Notes: generated by a model not told the origin, from the letters alone. Counted from the stretch's first letter, positions 17,348 to 26,714 are shown. The stretch: 64,000 bases of DNA from Methylophaga nitratireducenticrescens (GCF_000260985.4 NC_017857.3:1116001-1180000), one strand, 5' to 3'. Program-made: numbers and translations.

Positions 17348-18880
17348 CTAGACAGCTTCGCTCACAGCTGGTTGGCTAAGGTCAATATTCCAGGGCAGCA
17401 ATTGCTCGACCTGGTTGATGGGCGTGTTGTTGATGCGTTTGAGCACAGCGGTGAGGTAGGCTTTGGGATCAATGCCGTTAAGCTTGGCCGTCCCGAGGAT
17501 ACTGTATAACGCAGCCCCATAATGCCCACCCTCTTCAGAGCCAGCAAACAGATGGTTTTTACGACCGAGCGCCAGCGGCCGGATAGCCCGCTCAGCGGCA
17601 TTGTTGTCGATTTCAACACAACCATCTTCAAGGTACAGCACCAGGCTCTCCCATTGCTTGCGGGCATAATTAATCGCCTTGCCAAGGCCTGAGCCTTTGG
17701 CACATTCCCGCAGCCTTGAATCAAGCCACGCTTTAAAGTCAGCCATTAATGGCGCAGCCTGTTGTTGCCGGATTTGCAGTCGCTCATCCGGTGGCCTGCC
17801 GTTAATGCTGCGTTCAATACGATACAAGGCTTCTATCCGCTTAATGGCTTCCCTGGCCACGGGACTGTCGGTGGCTTCGGCTATTTCATAAAACTTGCGC
17901 CGCACATGTGCCAAGCAGCCGGCGCGGGTGATACCGCGTTGCACCGCAAGGTTATAGCCTGCATAGGCATCAGCCTGTATCACACCCTTAAAGCCTTTGA
18001 GGTGTTGTAACGGTTCCTGACCTTTGCGTGACGTGCTGTACTGGAACCACACCGCCGGTGGCGCTTTACCTGAAAATGGCCGGTCATCACGCACATAATT
18101 CCAATAACGGCCAGTCAGGGTTTTGCCATTGCCCGGTTTCAAGGTCGGCGCCGTGGTGTCATCTGCATGCAGTTTATGACCTGCCATCACATGCTCTCGG
18201 ATAGCGCCTACCAATGGCTTAAGTAAAGCACCGGCCCGGCCCACCCAACCTGCGAGCGTTGAACGGTCAAGATCAATGCCTTCGCGCTTGAACCGCTCAG
18301 CCTGGCGATACAATGGCAGGTGGTCCGCGTATTTATCGACAATGACCTGGGCGATTAAGGCAGAACTTGCCATGCCTTTATCAATGACCCGTTCCCGGGC
18401 TGGGGCTTGCACAATACGCTCGCAAGACTTGCAACTGTATTTGGGACGAACGATTTTAATCACCCGGTATTGGGCGGGCATCACATCCAGCAGCTCGGAC
18501 ACCTCTTCACCGGCCGCCTTCATCGCCTTGCCACAATCAGGGCAATCACAACTGGCAGGTACCTGTTGTTGAACCGTGCGGGGCAAATGGGCGGGCAACG
18601 GCTTACGGGCCCGTGGCACTTCCTGAGTAGCCGGTTTCTCTGTTGCCGGCAGTTCTATCGCCGCAATGGCGGTTTCCGTGTCCTCAATCAATAAATCCAG
18701 CTGGGTCGTGTCTTGCTGCTTTTCAGAGGAGCGACCAAAACGCTGACGAAGCAGTGCTTGTAAACGCAACCTCAGGGTCTGGTTCAGGCGTTTTTCAGTC
18801 TCAAGCTGCACCTGCAAATCAACCAGCATTTGTTTCAATGCAGTGGGGTCATCGGGCAGCGGTTTTGACTGAAAATTCAT
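17348..18880 (-). CDS. tnpC: IS66 transposase TnpC
   Basis: The DDE transposase of IS66 (510 aa from ATG 18880, starting MNFQSKPLPDDPTALKQML). Visible are the N-terminal leucine-rich helix, the zinc-finger-like CDCPDCGK and CKSC pairs, HADDTTAP and QADAYAGY carrying catalytic acids, and the C-terminal LYLEDGCVEIDNNAAERAIRPLALGRKN block with the last catalytic residue. An extension to 18928 is open but lacks homology-like content. The stop codon lies within the left inverted repeat. Lies 50 bp after tnpB. Confidence 0.93.
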   Translation of the reverse strand: MNFQSKPLPDDPTALKQMLVDLQVQLETEKRLNQTLRLRLQALLRQRFGRSSEKQQDTTQLDLLIEDTETAIAAIELPATEKPATQEVPRARKPLPAHLPRTVQQQVPASCDCPDCGKAMKAAGEEVSELLDVMPAQYRVIKIVRPKYSCKSCERIVQAPARERVIDKGMASSALIAQVIVDKYADHLPLYRQAERFKREGIDLDRSTLAGWVGRAGALLKPLVGAIREHVMAGHKLHADDTTAPTLKPGNGKTLTGRYWNYVRDDRPFSGKAPPAVWFQYSTSRKGQEPLQHLKGFKGVIQADAYAGYNLAVQRGITRAGCLAHVRRKFYEIAEATDSPVAREAIKRIEALYRIERSINGRPPDERLQIRQQQAAPLMADFKAWLDSRLRECAKGSGLGKAINYARKQWESLVLYLEDGCVEIDNNAAERAIRPLALGRKNHLFAGSEEGGHYGAALYSILGTAKLNGIDPKAYLTAVLKRINNTPINQVEQLLPWNIDLSQPAVSEAV

Positions 18881-18930
18881 ACGGTTATTATACCGCAAAA
18901 TACAGCGTAAAGCCCCATTTTTACTCACTT

Positions 18931-19275
18931 TCAGGCAATTATCTTGGGCCTTGATGTGCGCTTTGGTGCGCGCCAGTCAATACCTTCGAGCAGCATCGAT
19001 AACTGGGCATAAGTGAGGTGGATTTTCCCGGCGTTTGCCGATGGCCAGATAAACCGGCCCTGTTCCAGTCGCTTGTAATACAATGACAAGCCCTGTCCAT
19101 CCCACCACAGCACTTTGACCCGGTCACCCCGGCGGCCCCGAAAGATAAACACCTGACCTGAAAACGGGTTTTGTTTGAGCTGAACCTGCACCAAGGATGC
19201 CAGACCATCAAAGCCTTTTCGCATATCGGTATGGCCGGCTACCAGCCATATTCGCGCACCACCCGGAATATTCAT
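18931..19275 (-). CDS. tnpB: IS66 accessory protein TnpB
   Basis: 114 aa; DMRKGFDGLASLVQ, FIFRGRRGDRVKVLWWDGQGL and YYKRLEQGRFIWP are the signature of the IS66 Orf2 (TnpB) family, needed for transposition although not the catalytic subunit. Overlaps the tnpA stop (ATGA). Confidence 0.93.
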   Translation of the reverse strand: MNIPGGARIWLVAGHTDMRKGFDGLASLVQVQLKQNPFSGQVFIFRGRRGDRVKVLWWDGQGLSLYYKRLEQGRFIWPSANAGKIHLTYAQLSMLLEGIDWRAPKRTSRPKIIA

Positions 19276-19631
19276 GTCAACATCTGCACAAGATGTGACA
19301 ACAATGTCCGGGATGGATCGTTAAGCCTGAGCGTATGGCCGGTGCTCAATAAAACCTCTATCTCACCGTTTAGCCAATCATCACTCTGAACGCCAGGCTC
19401 AACAGCAAACTCGGTTGATGTAACACTGACCGGTAATAGTCGCGTCGTCTGAGCCGTCCAGGCGGCACCGTCTCGATATTCCTTTATCCAGCGCGCCAGT
19501 TGATTGGCATTAATATCGTGTGCCCGCGCTATCGCGGCTTTGGAATATTCACCCGATAATGCAGCTTTGACGATGTTTAACTTCTGCTCATTGGTGTAAC
19601 GTCGCCTTGGTAACTTCGCATGATAATTCAT
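19272..19631 (-). CDS. tnpA: IS66 accessory protein TnpA
   Basis: 119 aa with an N-terminal HTH of the transposase_8 kind (RRRYTNEQKLNIVKAALSGE, then AIARAHDINANQLARWIKEY) that presumably binds the element's ends. First gene of the IS66 operon, starting 83 bp inside the right inverted repeat. Confidence 0.9.
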   Translation of the reverse strand: MNYHAKLPRRRYTNEQKLNIVKAALSGEYSKAAIARAHDINANQLARWIKEYRDGAAWTAQTTRLLPVSVTSTEFAVEPGVQSDDWLNGEIEVLLSTGHTLRLNDPSRTLLSHLVQMLT

Positions 19632-19714
19632 GTGTTAGATCCCCATCTAAATTTAAATGGGGATCTAAACAAGTGTCGTTCAATTCCGGTAGGGTGTGCT
19701 CAGTGGACGCTTAC

Positions 19715-19722
19715 GAGGGATG
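19715..19722. repeat. Right target-site duplication of IS66
   Basis: GAGGGATG adjoins the right inverted repeat; one mismatch to the left copy. Confidence 0.75.
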
Positions 19723-19777
19723 AACGTCATAGAAGTTAGCACGTAAAGGCTTTGCAATTATCCCGTGACGGGCAGAC

Positions 19778-19828
<51 letters not shown>

Positions 19829-20310
19829 GAGATGATGACGTACTCCCAGAGTAGCGTGGTCATGATTCGGCTCAATGCTGTAGCATTTTTACGCTCGACC
19901 TTAGGGGGGCAGTTTCCAAGTGTTGTTGACACAATTTCCTTTCGTCCAAACTGACGATGGCTTTTTGTTGTATTGCCCGATGATGGTATCCGCTTCCCAA
20001 TAACCGAGCCGGCTACTTTAATTCGTCGATCGCAATGCGTCATTCAATCGAGAGTCAATTTGGGATACTGCCACAGCTTTTGTGCTTGCCGAAACGCTTA
20101 CGACACAGCATCTAACACGAAACAGTGGCCAGCAGCGAACCATCCGTATACTTATCGACCTAGAGTTCCGCTAGTATACTGATGATAGCATGGTTGCTGA
20201 TCGGATCAGGAGGCCAGCTTTTCCGGTGCGAACCGCCAAGTGACCTTATCTATTGTGTAGGTATTCATGACTTGATGAGCTCCCCTGAAGTAATGTGTCT
20301 GTTTTGGATA

Positions 20311-20370
20311 AATTCGTAATGGAGAAACTACCTTCACAAGGTCATACTTTGGCACGCTTGTCCGTCATAG
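20311..20370 (+). repeat. Imperfect direct repeat, copy 1 (efflux adaptor start)
   Basis: About three quarters identical to 20774-20833. Both begin AATTCGTAATG and translate to an adaptor-like N-terminus (MEKLPSQGHTLARLSVI here), suggesting that a duplication or recombination joined an adaptor start to the tetR body. Confidence 0.55.
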
Positions 20371-20782
20371 AGTGGGTAGCAGAGCGTCTGCTAACACGGA
20401 TCGACCAAGCTGCACTGGGAATTGAATCACCTTTGGCAGCCATGGAGGCGCTATTCATGCGCCATATCGCGTTTGTGGCCGATCATCCCGGAGTCCCCAA
20501 AATGATGATGGTGAACTTCAGCGTGTCGAATCAACGCCAGCCAAGCGCATGATACAGACCTTAATTAAGCATTATAGAGAGCGTTTACATCGACTTATCG
20601 ACAAGGCCAAGAAAAGCGGCGAATTGTCCTCCACCCTAGATAACCAAGCTACGGTTACGCTGTTCATTGGCACCATTCAAGGCTTAGTCATGCAATCGCT
20701 ACTGGCCGGCGACATGGAAGGTATCCGTCATGATGCGCCACGAGTATTCAAAATTTATCGTTGTGGCATAGAAAATTCGTAA
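20311..20782 (+). pseudogene. TetR/AcrR-family regulator relic, N-terminally replaced and frameshifted
   Basis: The segment EWVAERLLTRIDQAALGIESPL, ADHPGVPKMM, then in another frame GELQRVESTPAKRMIQTLI and a helical tail to IENS, matches the C-terminal ligand-binding half of TetR regulators that control efflux pumps (compare HPGVPRMIFGELQ). The frame breaks near 20504-20510 by one missing base. The DNA-binding domain is absent; instead the first 17 codons resemble the start of an efflux adaptor protein and repeat the sequence at 20774-20833. Confidence 0.7.
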
Positions 20783-20880
20783 TGTAAAACTTACCTTTAC
20801 ACCATTATACTTTGACGCTCTTGGCCGTTATCATTCCACTGCTTGCATTGTTCAGGAATTTAATGAATGAAATCATTGAA
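20782..20880 (+). pseudogene. Efflux membrane-fusion protein start, relic
   Basis: The ATG overlaps the tetR stop as TAATG, typical of a tetR-adaptor operon. The second codon is TAA where Lys is expected; reading on gives NLPLHHYTLTLLAVIIPLLALF, the signal-anchor of an HlyD/AcrA-type adaptor. The rest of the gene is gone. Confidence 0.55.
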
Positions 20881-20979
20881 ATAAAAATAGAACATACTCT
20901 TATAGTTAACAGCGCTTAATCATGGGACTTTAAAAGCTCTAACCACTAGCGTTAGGGCCCCAGACCTTGATACGGTTAC

Positions 20980-21411
20980 TTATTTGAAATGTTTCTTATA
21001 TGCTTCAAGCTCTCCTTTTATCTTGATAGCAGAGTTTTTTGCGGTCTCATGATCTTCTGCTTTGGCAAGATTATGAACAGTTGGAATGTAGTCCGTTAGA
21101 AAAATATGAAGCTGCTCATGGGCTTTGCCTTCCATAGTACAACCTTCAATCAGCACGTCGAGTTGTGCCTCCAGCTGGGCACCCACTGCATTCAAGCTGG
21201 CGAGGGTTGAATGATCAGCGCCCAAAAAGGTTTCTTCCATCTTTGATGCCATCTTTCGTGTATGGTCATCCATTTCCCATCGGTCACCATTATTAAGACT
21301 AAGTTCACTAGTCATCGCCTTATTATGATTACTATGTGCATTATCGCCTGCCAGAACCACACCACTCATTAAACATGAGGTGATTAAGACAGTAATGAGT
21401 TTGTTTTTCAT
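20980..21411 (-). CDS. Secreted helical protein of unknown function
   Basis: From ATG 21411 (GGGGATAC upstream on that strand) a 143-aa precursor: MKNKLITVLITSCLMSGVVLAG is a Sec signal peptide, cut after VLA. The mature part is Asp/Glu/His-rich at first (DNAHSNHNK) and then strongly helical, with DHTRKMASKMEETFLG and a C-terminal helix ELEAYKKHF. One Cys (GCTMEG). It looks like a small periplasmic four-helix protein. The longer frame to 21435 only adds MKSNRGYT before the signal. No family recognised. Confidence 0.65.
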   Translation of the reverse strand: MKNKLITVLITSCLMSGVVLAGDNAHSNHNKAMTSELSLNNGDRWEMDDHTRKMASKMEETFLGADHSTLASLNAVGAQLEAQLDVLIEGCTMEGKAHEQLHIFLTDYIPTVHNLAKAEDHETAKNSAIKIKGELEAYKKHFK

Positions 21412-21788
21412 GGTGTATCCCCTATTTGATTTCATGATTTATCGTAAACTACTATAATAACCACGTCTGCTGCGGTTGATAATCAAATTCTGACTGATGG
21501 CGGAAGAATTTCGCTTAAGAACGTTGGTAATCCCTCTTACTTCCTTCAAAGCGTAATGTTGGGTAGGAATTCTTCTGGGATGAGGTGGGCGTGTAATTTA
21601 CCTTCGCAGCAAGCTCGACTTACGTATCAAAAAAGTTGCTATTAAAGCAGAGCGCTCTCCAAATTAGTGTTCTTCAAATTAACACTACATCAATGAATTC
21701 TCAGTTTTTAAATTAAAAAAGCTACCTACAGAAATATGGTGTCTCATGTCATGAGTTTTGAAAACCTCTTTAGTGATCAAAGGTAAGT

Positions 21789-21825
21789 ACTACTTACGTT
21801 AATGCGACAAAATATTATGTCGCTT
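21789..21825. repeat. 37-bp perfect direct repeat, copy 1, with palindrome
   Basis: Identical to 22258-22294. Inside both is GCGACAAAATATTATGTCGC, a 20-bp palindrome with one symmetric A/A mismatch pair, preceded by ACTTACGTTAAT. The copies are 469 bp apart. Confidence 0.85.
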
Positions 21826-22257
21826 GCACGATCACTGGAACATTAAGTCATAACGTCGCTTAGCATATTATTTGACCTAATTTGTTGGTCCCTATATGGG
21901 GGACATTCGGGAATTTTAATCAGTTAATTGTAAGCTATGTGTTAAATGAGATGAGAGAGTCATACACTTAATACAGATCGCTATTTTCATGAGGCGAGTT
22001 ACACGGAAGCACCTTATCCGAACACCCCTAAAACATATCGATTCTGATTTTGAGCCTCTACTAAAATATTGTGAATTAAATTTTGCGCAAAAATTACCAA
22101 AAACACTTCAGTACATGCTCTTAAATAAATAAATTTCAGAGTAAAATTTAATCAAAAACACACATTTATTCATATTGCACTCACAAAAGTCACTTACAAG
22201 CGTTAACTGTTTAAAGACTGCTATATAAGTAAATGCTAATTATTTAAATATTAAAAG

Positions 22258-22294
22258 ACTACTTACGTTAATGCGACAAAATATTATGTCGCTT
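22258..22294. repeat. 37-bp perfect direct repeat, copy 2, with palindrome
   Basis: Second copy; lies about 70 bp upstream of the promoter of the orphan gene at 22472, so it could be a regulator site as well as a recombination or element end. Confidence 0.85.
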
Positions 22295-22361
22295 TAGCGT
22301 TTACAAATTTACAATTTATATCGTCAATAAAATGTCGATTTATGGTGTTAAATTTTCATTA

Positions 22362-22390
22362 TTGACAGTGATAATAAAATAAACTTATAA
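22362..22390 (+). promoter_or_regulatory. Sigma-70 promoter of the orphan 227-aa gene
   Basis: TTGACA (22362-22367), exactly 17 bp, then TTATAA (22385-22390). It points at the gene starting at 22472 and leaves a leader of about 75 bases. Confidence 0.7.
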
Positions 22391-22471
22391 ATGCAAAAAA
22401 TGTTAATTAAAAATATTCTTGCAATCTATTTTTCATAAGCTAATCTAAGTTTTTTTAACCAGGAGAAGCTT

Positions 22472-23155
22472 ATGACAAGTTTAGACACAGCAGGAAATGC
22501 ATTTTTTTATGCAAATGGTTTATTTATTGGTCTTGTAAATGAAATTATTCCCGATAAAGAAGTTTTCAAACATGAATATAGAGTCTCACCATTAATTGAT
22601 GGATGTGATGAATTCCATATGCCGGAAGAAATATATGAAGATGGAATATGGGATTTGTCTTATTTACCCCAAAGCTGGAGTGGATTCAAAAATACTGAGG
22701 ATTTGCCAGAAACATTAGTGCCTCATGAAAACCGTTCTATTGCTGCTTTTATAGATACATATACGTTAGAACCTAATCTTTATCACAGAAAAGGAAATCA
22801 CATTTTTTTTCATTCCCGTCTTTATCATGCGGTTTGTGAGATGAAGGTCAGTTTAGTTAATAAAGCAGAGTGTATTAACAAATATGCTCAATATACTTGG
22901 CAGCCCAGGATTACCATTTTCCATGATGGAAGTAATCATCAATTAAATGTACAGACCTATATTCGGGCAAGATACCAACAAATAATTCAAGAAGAGATCG
23001 ATAGACTTGACAAATTATTGAAACGTTTTCCGAACGATGCTGTGGTAAAGCGTAAGAAAGAGTCGTTAGGGTTTAAATTATTAAAAGCCTCAGCTTTCAA
23101 TGTAGAGAGTTGGAAGTTCAATGATAATGACTACTATTATCCCGATGAGGATTAG
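22472..23155 (+). CDS. Orphan protein of unknown function
   Basis: A 227-aa acidic, aromatic-rich soluble protein with CAGGAGAA before its ATG and a near-consensus promoter. No signal peptide or membrane helix. The N-terminal part is rich in Tyr, Phe and Asp/Glu; residues about 165-205 (RARYQQIIQEEIDRLDKLLKR and on) look like a long helix or coiled coil, and the C-terminus ends in an acidic DNDYYYPDED tail. I recognise no domain. It is AT-rich compared with glnD, which it faces tail to tail, and belongs to the accessory island. Confidence 0.6.
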   Translation: MTSLDTAGNAFFYANGLFIGLVNEIIPDKEVFKHEYRVSPLIDGCDEFHMPEEIYEDGIWDLSYLPQSWSGFKNTEDLPETLVPHENRSIAAFIDTYTLEPNLYHRKGNHIFFHSRLYHAVCEMKVSLVNKAECINKYAQYTWQPRITIFHDGSNHQLNVQTYIRARYQQIIQEEIDRLDKLLKRFPNDAVVKRKKESLGFKLLKASAFNVESWKFNDNDYYYPDED

Positions 23156-23183
23156 TTTAGATAGATTGTGTTTTATGTTGTGA

Positions 23184-25784
23184 TTAAAGTAACAGTTGTT
23201 CTTTGAGATCAGTTAATAGATTACTTTGCTCGCTATCATTTAATGATTGATCGTGTAAATTAGTAATAAAAAAGACATCTTCAACCTGATCGCCCAGAGT
23301 GACCATTTTGGCATTAATAACTTGTATCTGATGAGACAGGAAAACTTGTGCTACTGCAGACAATAAGCCTGGGCGATCATGAGTGTATAATTCCATCACG
23401 GTATGGTTTTGTTGAATATTAGTTGTGAATTTTATGACGGGTTCTGTTTTGAAAAGTTTGGTTGTTCTGGGAATTAATTGAGGTTTATATCCAGAGATCA
23501 GTTCTTCGTTAGCCAACTGTTTACTCACAGCATTGATAATGTCTTCATATCGCTGTTGTGCGCCATTAATGATAAACGTATTCAATGCGCTGTCATCACC
23601 ATTGATATTGATCTTGGCGTCAAGAATATTCAGTTGCAGTTGTTCCAGACTGGCCGTCATGGCTGCGAATAAGGCCTGTCTATTCTGTGCGTAAATAAAT
23701 AATTCCAGAGTGTGTCTATCACTGTGAGGCCGGACTAAAATCAACGGTTCTTGTTCTGGGTTTTCCAATCTACCATTGGTTTGCCAGACGATTTCCTCGA
23801 CAGAATGCCGAAGAAAATAATCGAGATCGTAGGTGTGCCATAAAGTCGTAATGTCTTGCGGTGGCCATCCCATCTTAGTGAGTTTTTCTAAAGCGAGCTG
23901 ATACTTTTTATGGCTTTTTTCCTGAGTGCTTTTTGCCTGAGCTTCAGTATGTTCTAGCCATTGATGTGTATTGTGATAGAGCTGTTTGAGCAGTGAATCG
24001 CGCCAGCCATTCCAAAGGTTATTATTGGTTGCCCGAATGTCTGCCACCGTCAGTAGATACAGATAATTTAATCTGTTCACACTGCCCACCAATGCTGCAA
24101 AATCCTGAATGACTTCCGGATCTTCCAGATCTTTCTTTTGGGCTGTAGACGACATCGCCAAATGATGCCGAACCAGGAAGGTCACCATGCTGGTGTCATA
24201 ATCACTCAGATTGTGTCGGGTACAAAATTGCTCTGCGTCCAGAACGCCCAACACACTGTGATCACCACCACGACCTTTGGCAATATCATGATATATACCG
24301 GCAATGTAGAGTAATTCAGGTTTTGGCAGTTGATAGAAGACTTCTGAACATAACGGAAATTCATCATTAAATTCGGGACAGGAAAAGCGTCTTAAATTTC
24401 TTAACAGAAACAGGGTATGTTCATCCACGGTGTATGCATGAAATAAGTCATGCTGCATTTGGCCGACAATACGCCCAAACTCAGGCAGGTAGGCACCTAA
24501 TACACCGAGTTGATTCATTCGACGGAATTCATGGGTGATGCCTTTTTGCTGTCGTATGATTTCCATAAACAGGCTGCGATTTTTGATGTCTGCACGAAAA
24601 CGGCTATCAATTAAATGTAGGTGAGCGTGGATTTGACGTATGGTGGAGGCGCGTATGCCTTTGATATGTGGATGTTGTTGCAGGATTAAAAACACTTCCA
24701 GCAAGGCATAAGGATAATAGGCAAAAATACCCGAGTTGATGGTTTCCAGATAACCGTTATGTGATTGAAAGCGGCGATTAATCGGCTCAATATCACGCGG
24801 TTCATCCGCCAGAATAATATTTTCTTCAAACAGTTGTAACAGCAAGGCATTCATCTGACTCACAGCACGTACTGTCCGATAATAATCTTTCATGAAGTGT
24901 TCAACGGCCATGCGGCTGTCGGTTTCTACGTAACCCAACTGTTTTGCCAGTTCACGTTGATGATCAATCATCATCTTTTCTTGTTTACGGCCCGCCAGAT
25001 GATGTAGAACAAATCTGACTCGCCATAAAAATCGCCTGGACTGTTGCAGGATCTCGAACTCGCTTTCTGCCAGAAAACCTTTGGATTTAAGGCCCTGCAA
25101 ATTTCGGACATCAAAATGTTGCTGTGCTACCCAAGTGATAACGTGTATATCGCGAAGACCCCCGGGGGATTCTTTTAGATTGGGCTCAAGATTATTTCCA
25201 GTATCGTTATATTTATGATGACGCTGGATTTGTTCCTGTTTTTTCCGTTCATAGAAAAGCTGGTTGTCCCAGGTTTTGGTAGAAACCGTCAGTTGTTGCA
25301 ATTGTTCAAATAGGGCTTGGTTGCCGAATAAAAAACGAGCTTCCAACAGGTTAGTTGCTATAGTGATGTCGTCTTCGGCTAATTGGCGACATTCGCTAAT
25401 CGTGCGAACGCTGTGACCAATTTCAAGACCAATATCCCATAATTGGGTCAGAAAAGTTGATAGAGCGGGAGGTGGTGTTTCAGCTATCGAGTCATTCAGT
25501 AATACGAGTAAATCAATATCCGAGTGGGGATGTAATTCACCTCGTCCATAACCTCCGACAGCAATCAGGCTTAACGTTGCTTCTGTTGCCAGATGTTTTT
25601 GCCATAGCAGCTGCAGTACCTCATCCACAAAATGTGCTTGCTGATGCACCAGCCAGTCAATATCTGCCTGATCTTCAAAAAAACATTTTTTCAGATGTTG
25701 TGAGGCTTTGGCGAGAATATCACGACAGCCCGTTGCATTATCCGCCTGGCCGAACTCCCAGACAGATTGTGCCGCAATTACCAT
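23184..25784 (-). CDS. glnD: [Protein-PII] uridylyltransferase/uridylyl-removing enzyme
   Basis: Senses glutamine and adds or removes UMP on PII proteins, setting the nitrogen response. The 866-aa protein shows the nucleotidyltransferase motif GGYGRGELHPHSDIDLL (residues 77-93, metal-binding D89/D91), a PII-uridylyltransferase helical region, an HD phosphohydrolase domain (YIAGIYHDIAKGRGGDHS) and two C-terminal ACT domains (TLELFIYAQNR, VMELYTHDRPGLL). AGGAG lies before the ATG. It follows map by 12 bp. It would feed the NtrC/sigma-54 control inferred for amt at 40.4 kb. Confidence 0.96.
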   Translation of the reverse strand: MVIAAQSVWEFGQADNATGCRDILAKASQHLKKCFFEDQADIDWLVHQQAHFVDEVLQLLWQKHLATEATLSLIAVGGYGRGELHPHSDIDLLVLLNDSIAETPPPALSTFLTQLWDIGLEIGHSVRTISECRQLAEDDITIATNLLEARFLFGNQALFEQLQQLTVSTKTWDNQLFYERKKQEQIQRHHKYNDTGNNLEPNLKESPGGLRDIHVITWVAQQHFDVRNLQGLKSKGFLAESEFEILQQSRRFLWRVRFVLHHLAGRKQEKMMIDHQRELAKQLGYVETDSRMAVEHFMKDYYRTVRAVSQMNALLLQLFEENIILADEPRDIEPINRRFQSHNGYLETINSGIFAYYPYALLEVFLILQQHPHIKGIRASTIRQIHAHLHLIDSRFRADIKNRSLFMEIIRQQKGITHEFRRMNQLGVLGAYLPEFGRIVGQMQHDLFHAYTVDEHTLFLLRNLRRFSCPEFNDEFPLCSEVFYQLPKPELLYIAGIYHDIAKGRGGDHSVLGVLDAEQFCTRHNLSDYDTSMVTFLVRHHLAMSSTAQKKDLEDPEVIQDFAALVGSVNRLNYLYLLTVADIRATNNNLWNGWRDSLLKQLYHNTHQWLEHTEAQAKSTQEKSHKKYQLALEKLTKMGWPPQDITTLWHTYDLDYFLRHSVEEIVWQTNGRLENPEQEPLILVRPHSDRHTLELFIYAQNRQALFAAMTASLEQLQLNILDAKININGDDSALNTFIINGAQQRYEDIINAVSKQLANEELISGYKPQLIPRTTKLFKTEPVIKFTTNIQQNHTVMELYTHDRPGLLSAVAQVFLSHQIQVINAKMVTLGDQVEDVFFITNLHDQSLNDSEQSNLLTDLKEQLLL

Positions 25785-25796
25785 GGTTGATTGCTC

Positions 25797-26564
25797 CTAT
25801 GAGCGTTCTTCATCCCGAAGGGTTAAAATTTCATGACCATTATCGGTCACCAGAATAGTATGTTCCCATTGTGCAGATAAAGAACGATCTTTGGTGACTA
25901 CGGTCCAGCCATCGGGGAGCTGACGTACCTGTCGTTTACCGGCATTGATCATCGGTTCAATGGTAAACGTCATGCCGGTTTGTAATGTCATCCCGGTATC
26001 CGGCATGCCGTAATGCAGAACCTGGGGTTCTTCGTGAAATACCTGCCCGATGCCATGTCCACAATATTCTCTGACAACGGAAAAGTGCTCGTTTTCGGCA
26101 TGCTGCTGTATGGCATGACCAATATCACCCAGCTTGATGCCGGGTTTGACCATATCTATCCCTATCAGCATGCATTCCCGGGCTACTCGAGACAGTCGTT
26201 GTGCCAGAATCGACGTTTTACCGATATGAAACATTTTGCTGGTATCACCGTGATAGCCATCTTTGATAACAGTGACATCAATATTGATAATATCACCGTC
26301 TTTGAGCTTTTTATTACTGGGGATACCATGACAGATGACATGGTTGACGGATGTGCAGATAGACTTTGGAAAGCCATGATAATTTAATGGGGCAGGGATG
26401 GCTTGTTGTTCATTAACGATATAATCATGACAAATCGTATTTAATTCGTCCGTGGTGACTCCCGCAACCACATGTGGTTCGATCATAGTCAAAACGTCTG
26501 CGGCGAGTTTGCCTGCCACACGCATTTTTTCGATTTCTTCCGCTGTTTTGATGGTCACACCCAT
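25797..26564 (-). CDS. map: Methionine aminopeptidase, type I
   Basis: Removes the N-terminal Met from nascent proteins. The 255-aa type I fold shows INIDVTVIKDGYHGDTSKMF (two Asp metal ligands), GHGIGQVFHEEPQVLHYG (His and Glu), FTIEPMIN and the final QWEHTILVT. It is divergent from rpsB, the usual gammaproteobacterial arrangement, and co-transcribed with glnD. Confidence 0.96.
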   Translation of the reverse strand: MGVTIKTAEEIEKMRVAGKLAADVLTMIEPHVVAGVTTDELNTICHDYIVNEQQAIPAPLNYHGFPKSICTSVNHVICHGIPSNKKLKDGDIINIDVTVIKDGYHGDTSKMFHIGKTSILAQRLSRVARECMLIGIDMVKPGIKLGDIGHAIQQHAENEHFSVVREYCGHGIGQVFHEEPQVLHYGMPDTGMTLQTGMTFTIEPMINAGKRQVRQLPDGWTVVTKDRSLSAQWEHTILVTDNGHEILTLRDEERS

Positions 26565-26672
26565 GCCAGATCCTGATTGCTGTTAACAATAAAAAGAGAA
26601 CGCATAGTTTGCCGCAAAACCCAGTGAACTGCCAGCAAACAGACTTAATCCAGTGTATCGATGGTATGTGCT

Positions 26673-26702
26673 TTGTTTTAGTGAGTAACTGTGGAATAAT
26701 AT
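26673..26702 (+). promoter_or_regulatory. Probable rpsB-tsf promoter
   Basis: TTGTTT (26673-26678), 18 bp, TAATAT (26697-26702), with a GC-rich CGCGCC directly after, as in stringently controlled ribosomal promoters. About 115 bases of leader follow. Confidence 0.5.
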
Positions 26703-26714
26703 GCGCGCCTTAGC

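Larger units (their letters stand above)
17326..19714 (-). mobile_element. IS66-family insertion sequence, apparently complete
   Basis: The element is 2389 bp and carries tnpA, tnpB and tnpC in the usual order. Its ends are imperfect 25-bp inverted repeats that both begin GTAAGCGT and end ACACCCTA (18 of 25 positions equal). It is flanked by GAGGTATG (17318-17325) and GAGGGATG (19715-19722), an 8-bp target duplication with one mismatch, the length expected for IS66. It sits inside an older IS30-type transposase gene. All three reading frames are open, so it may still be mobile. Confidence 0.9.
21412..22361. other. AT-rich non-coding stretch of the island
   Basis: No ORF with coding character on either strand. 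It contains the two copies of a 37-bp direct repeat with an internal palindrome (21789-21825 and 22258-22294) and otherwise looks like decayed DNA. Confidence 0.5.

Noticed and set aside
21789-21825. Chromosomal dif site
   Set aside because: Only the XerD-like half resembles dif, and it occurs twice; a palindrome explains it better.
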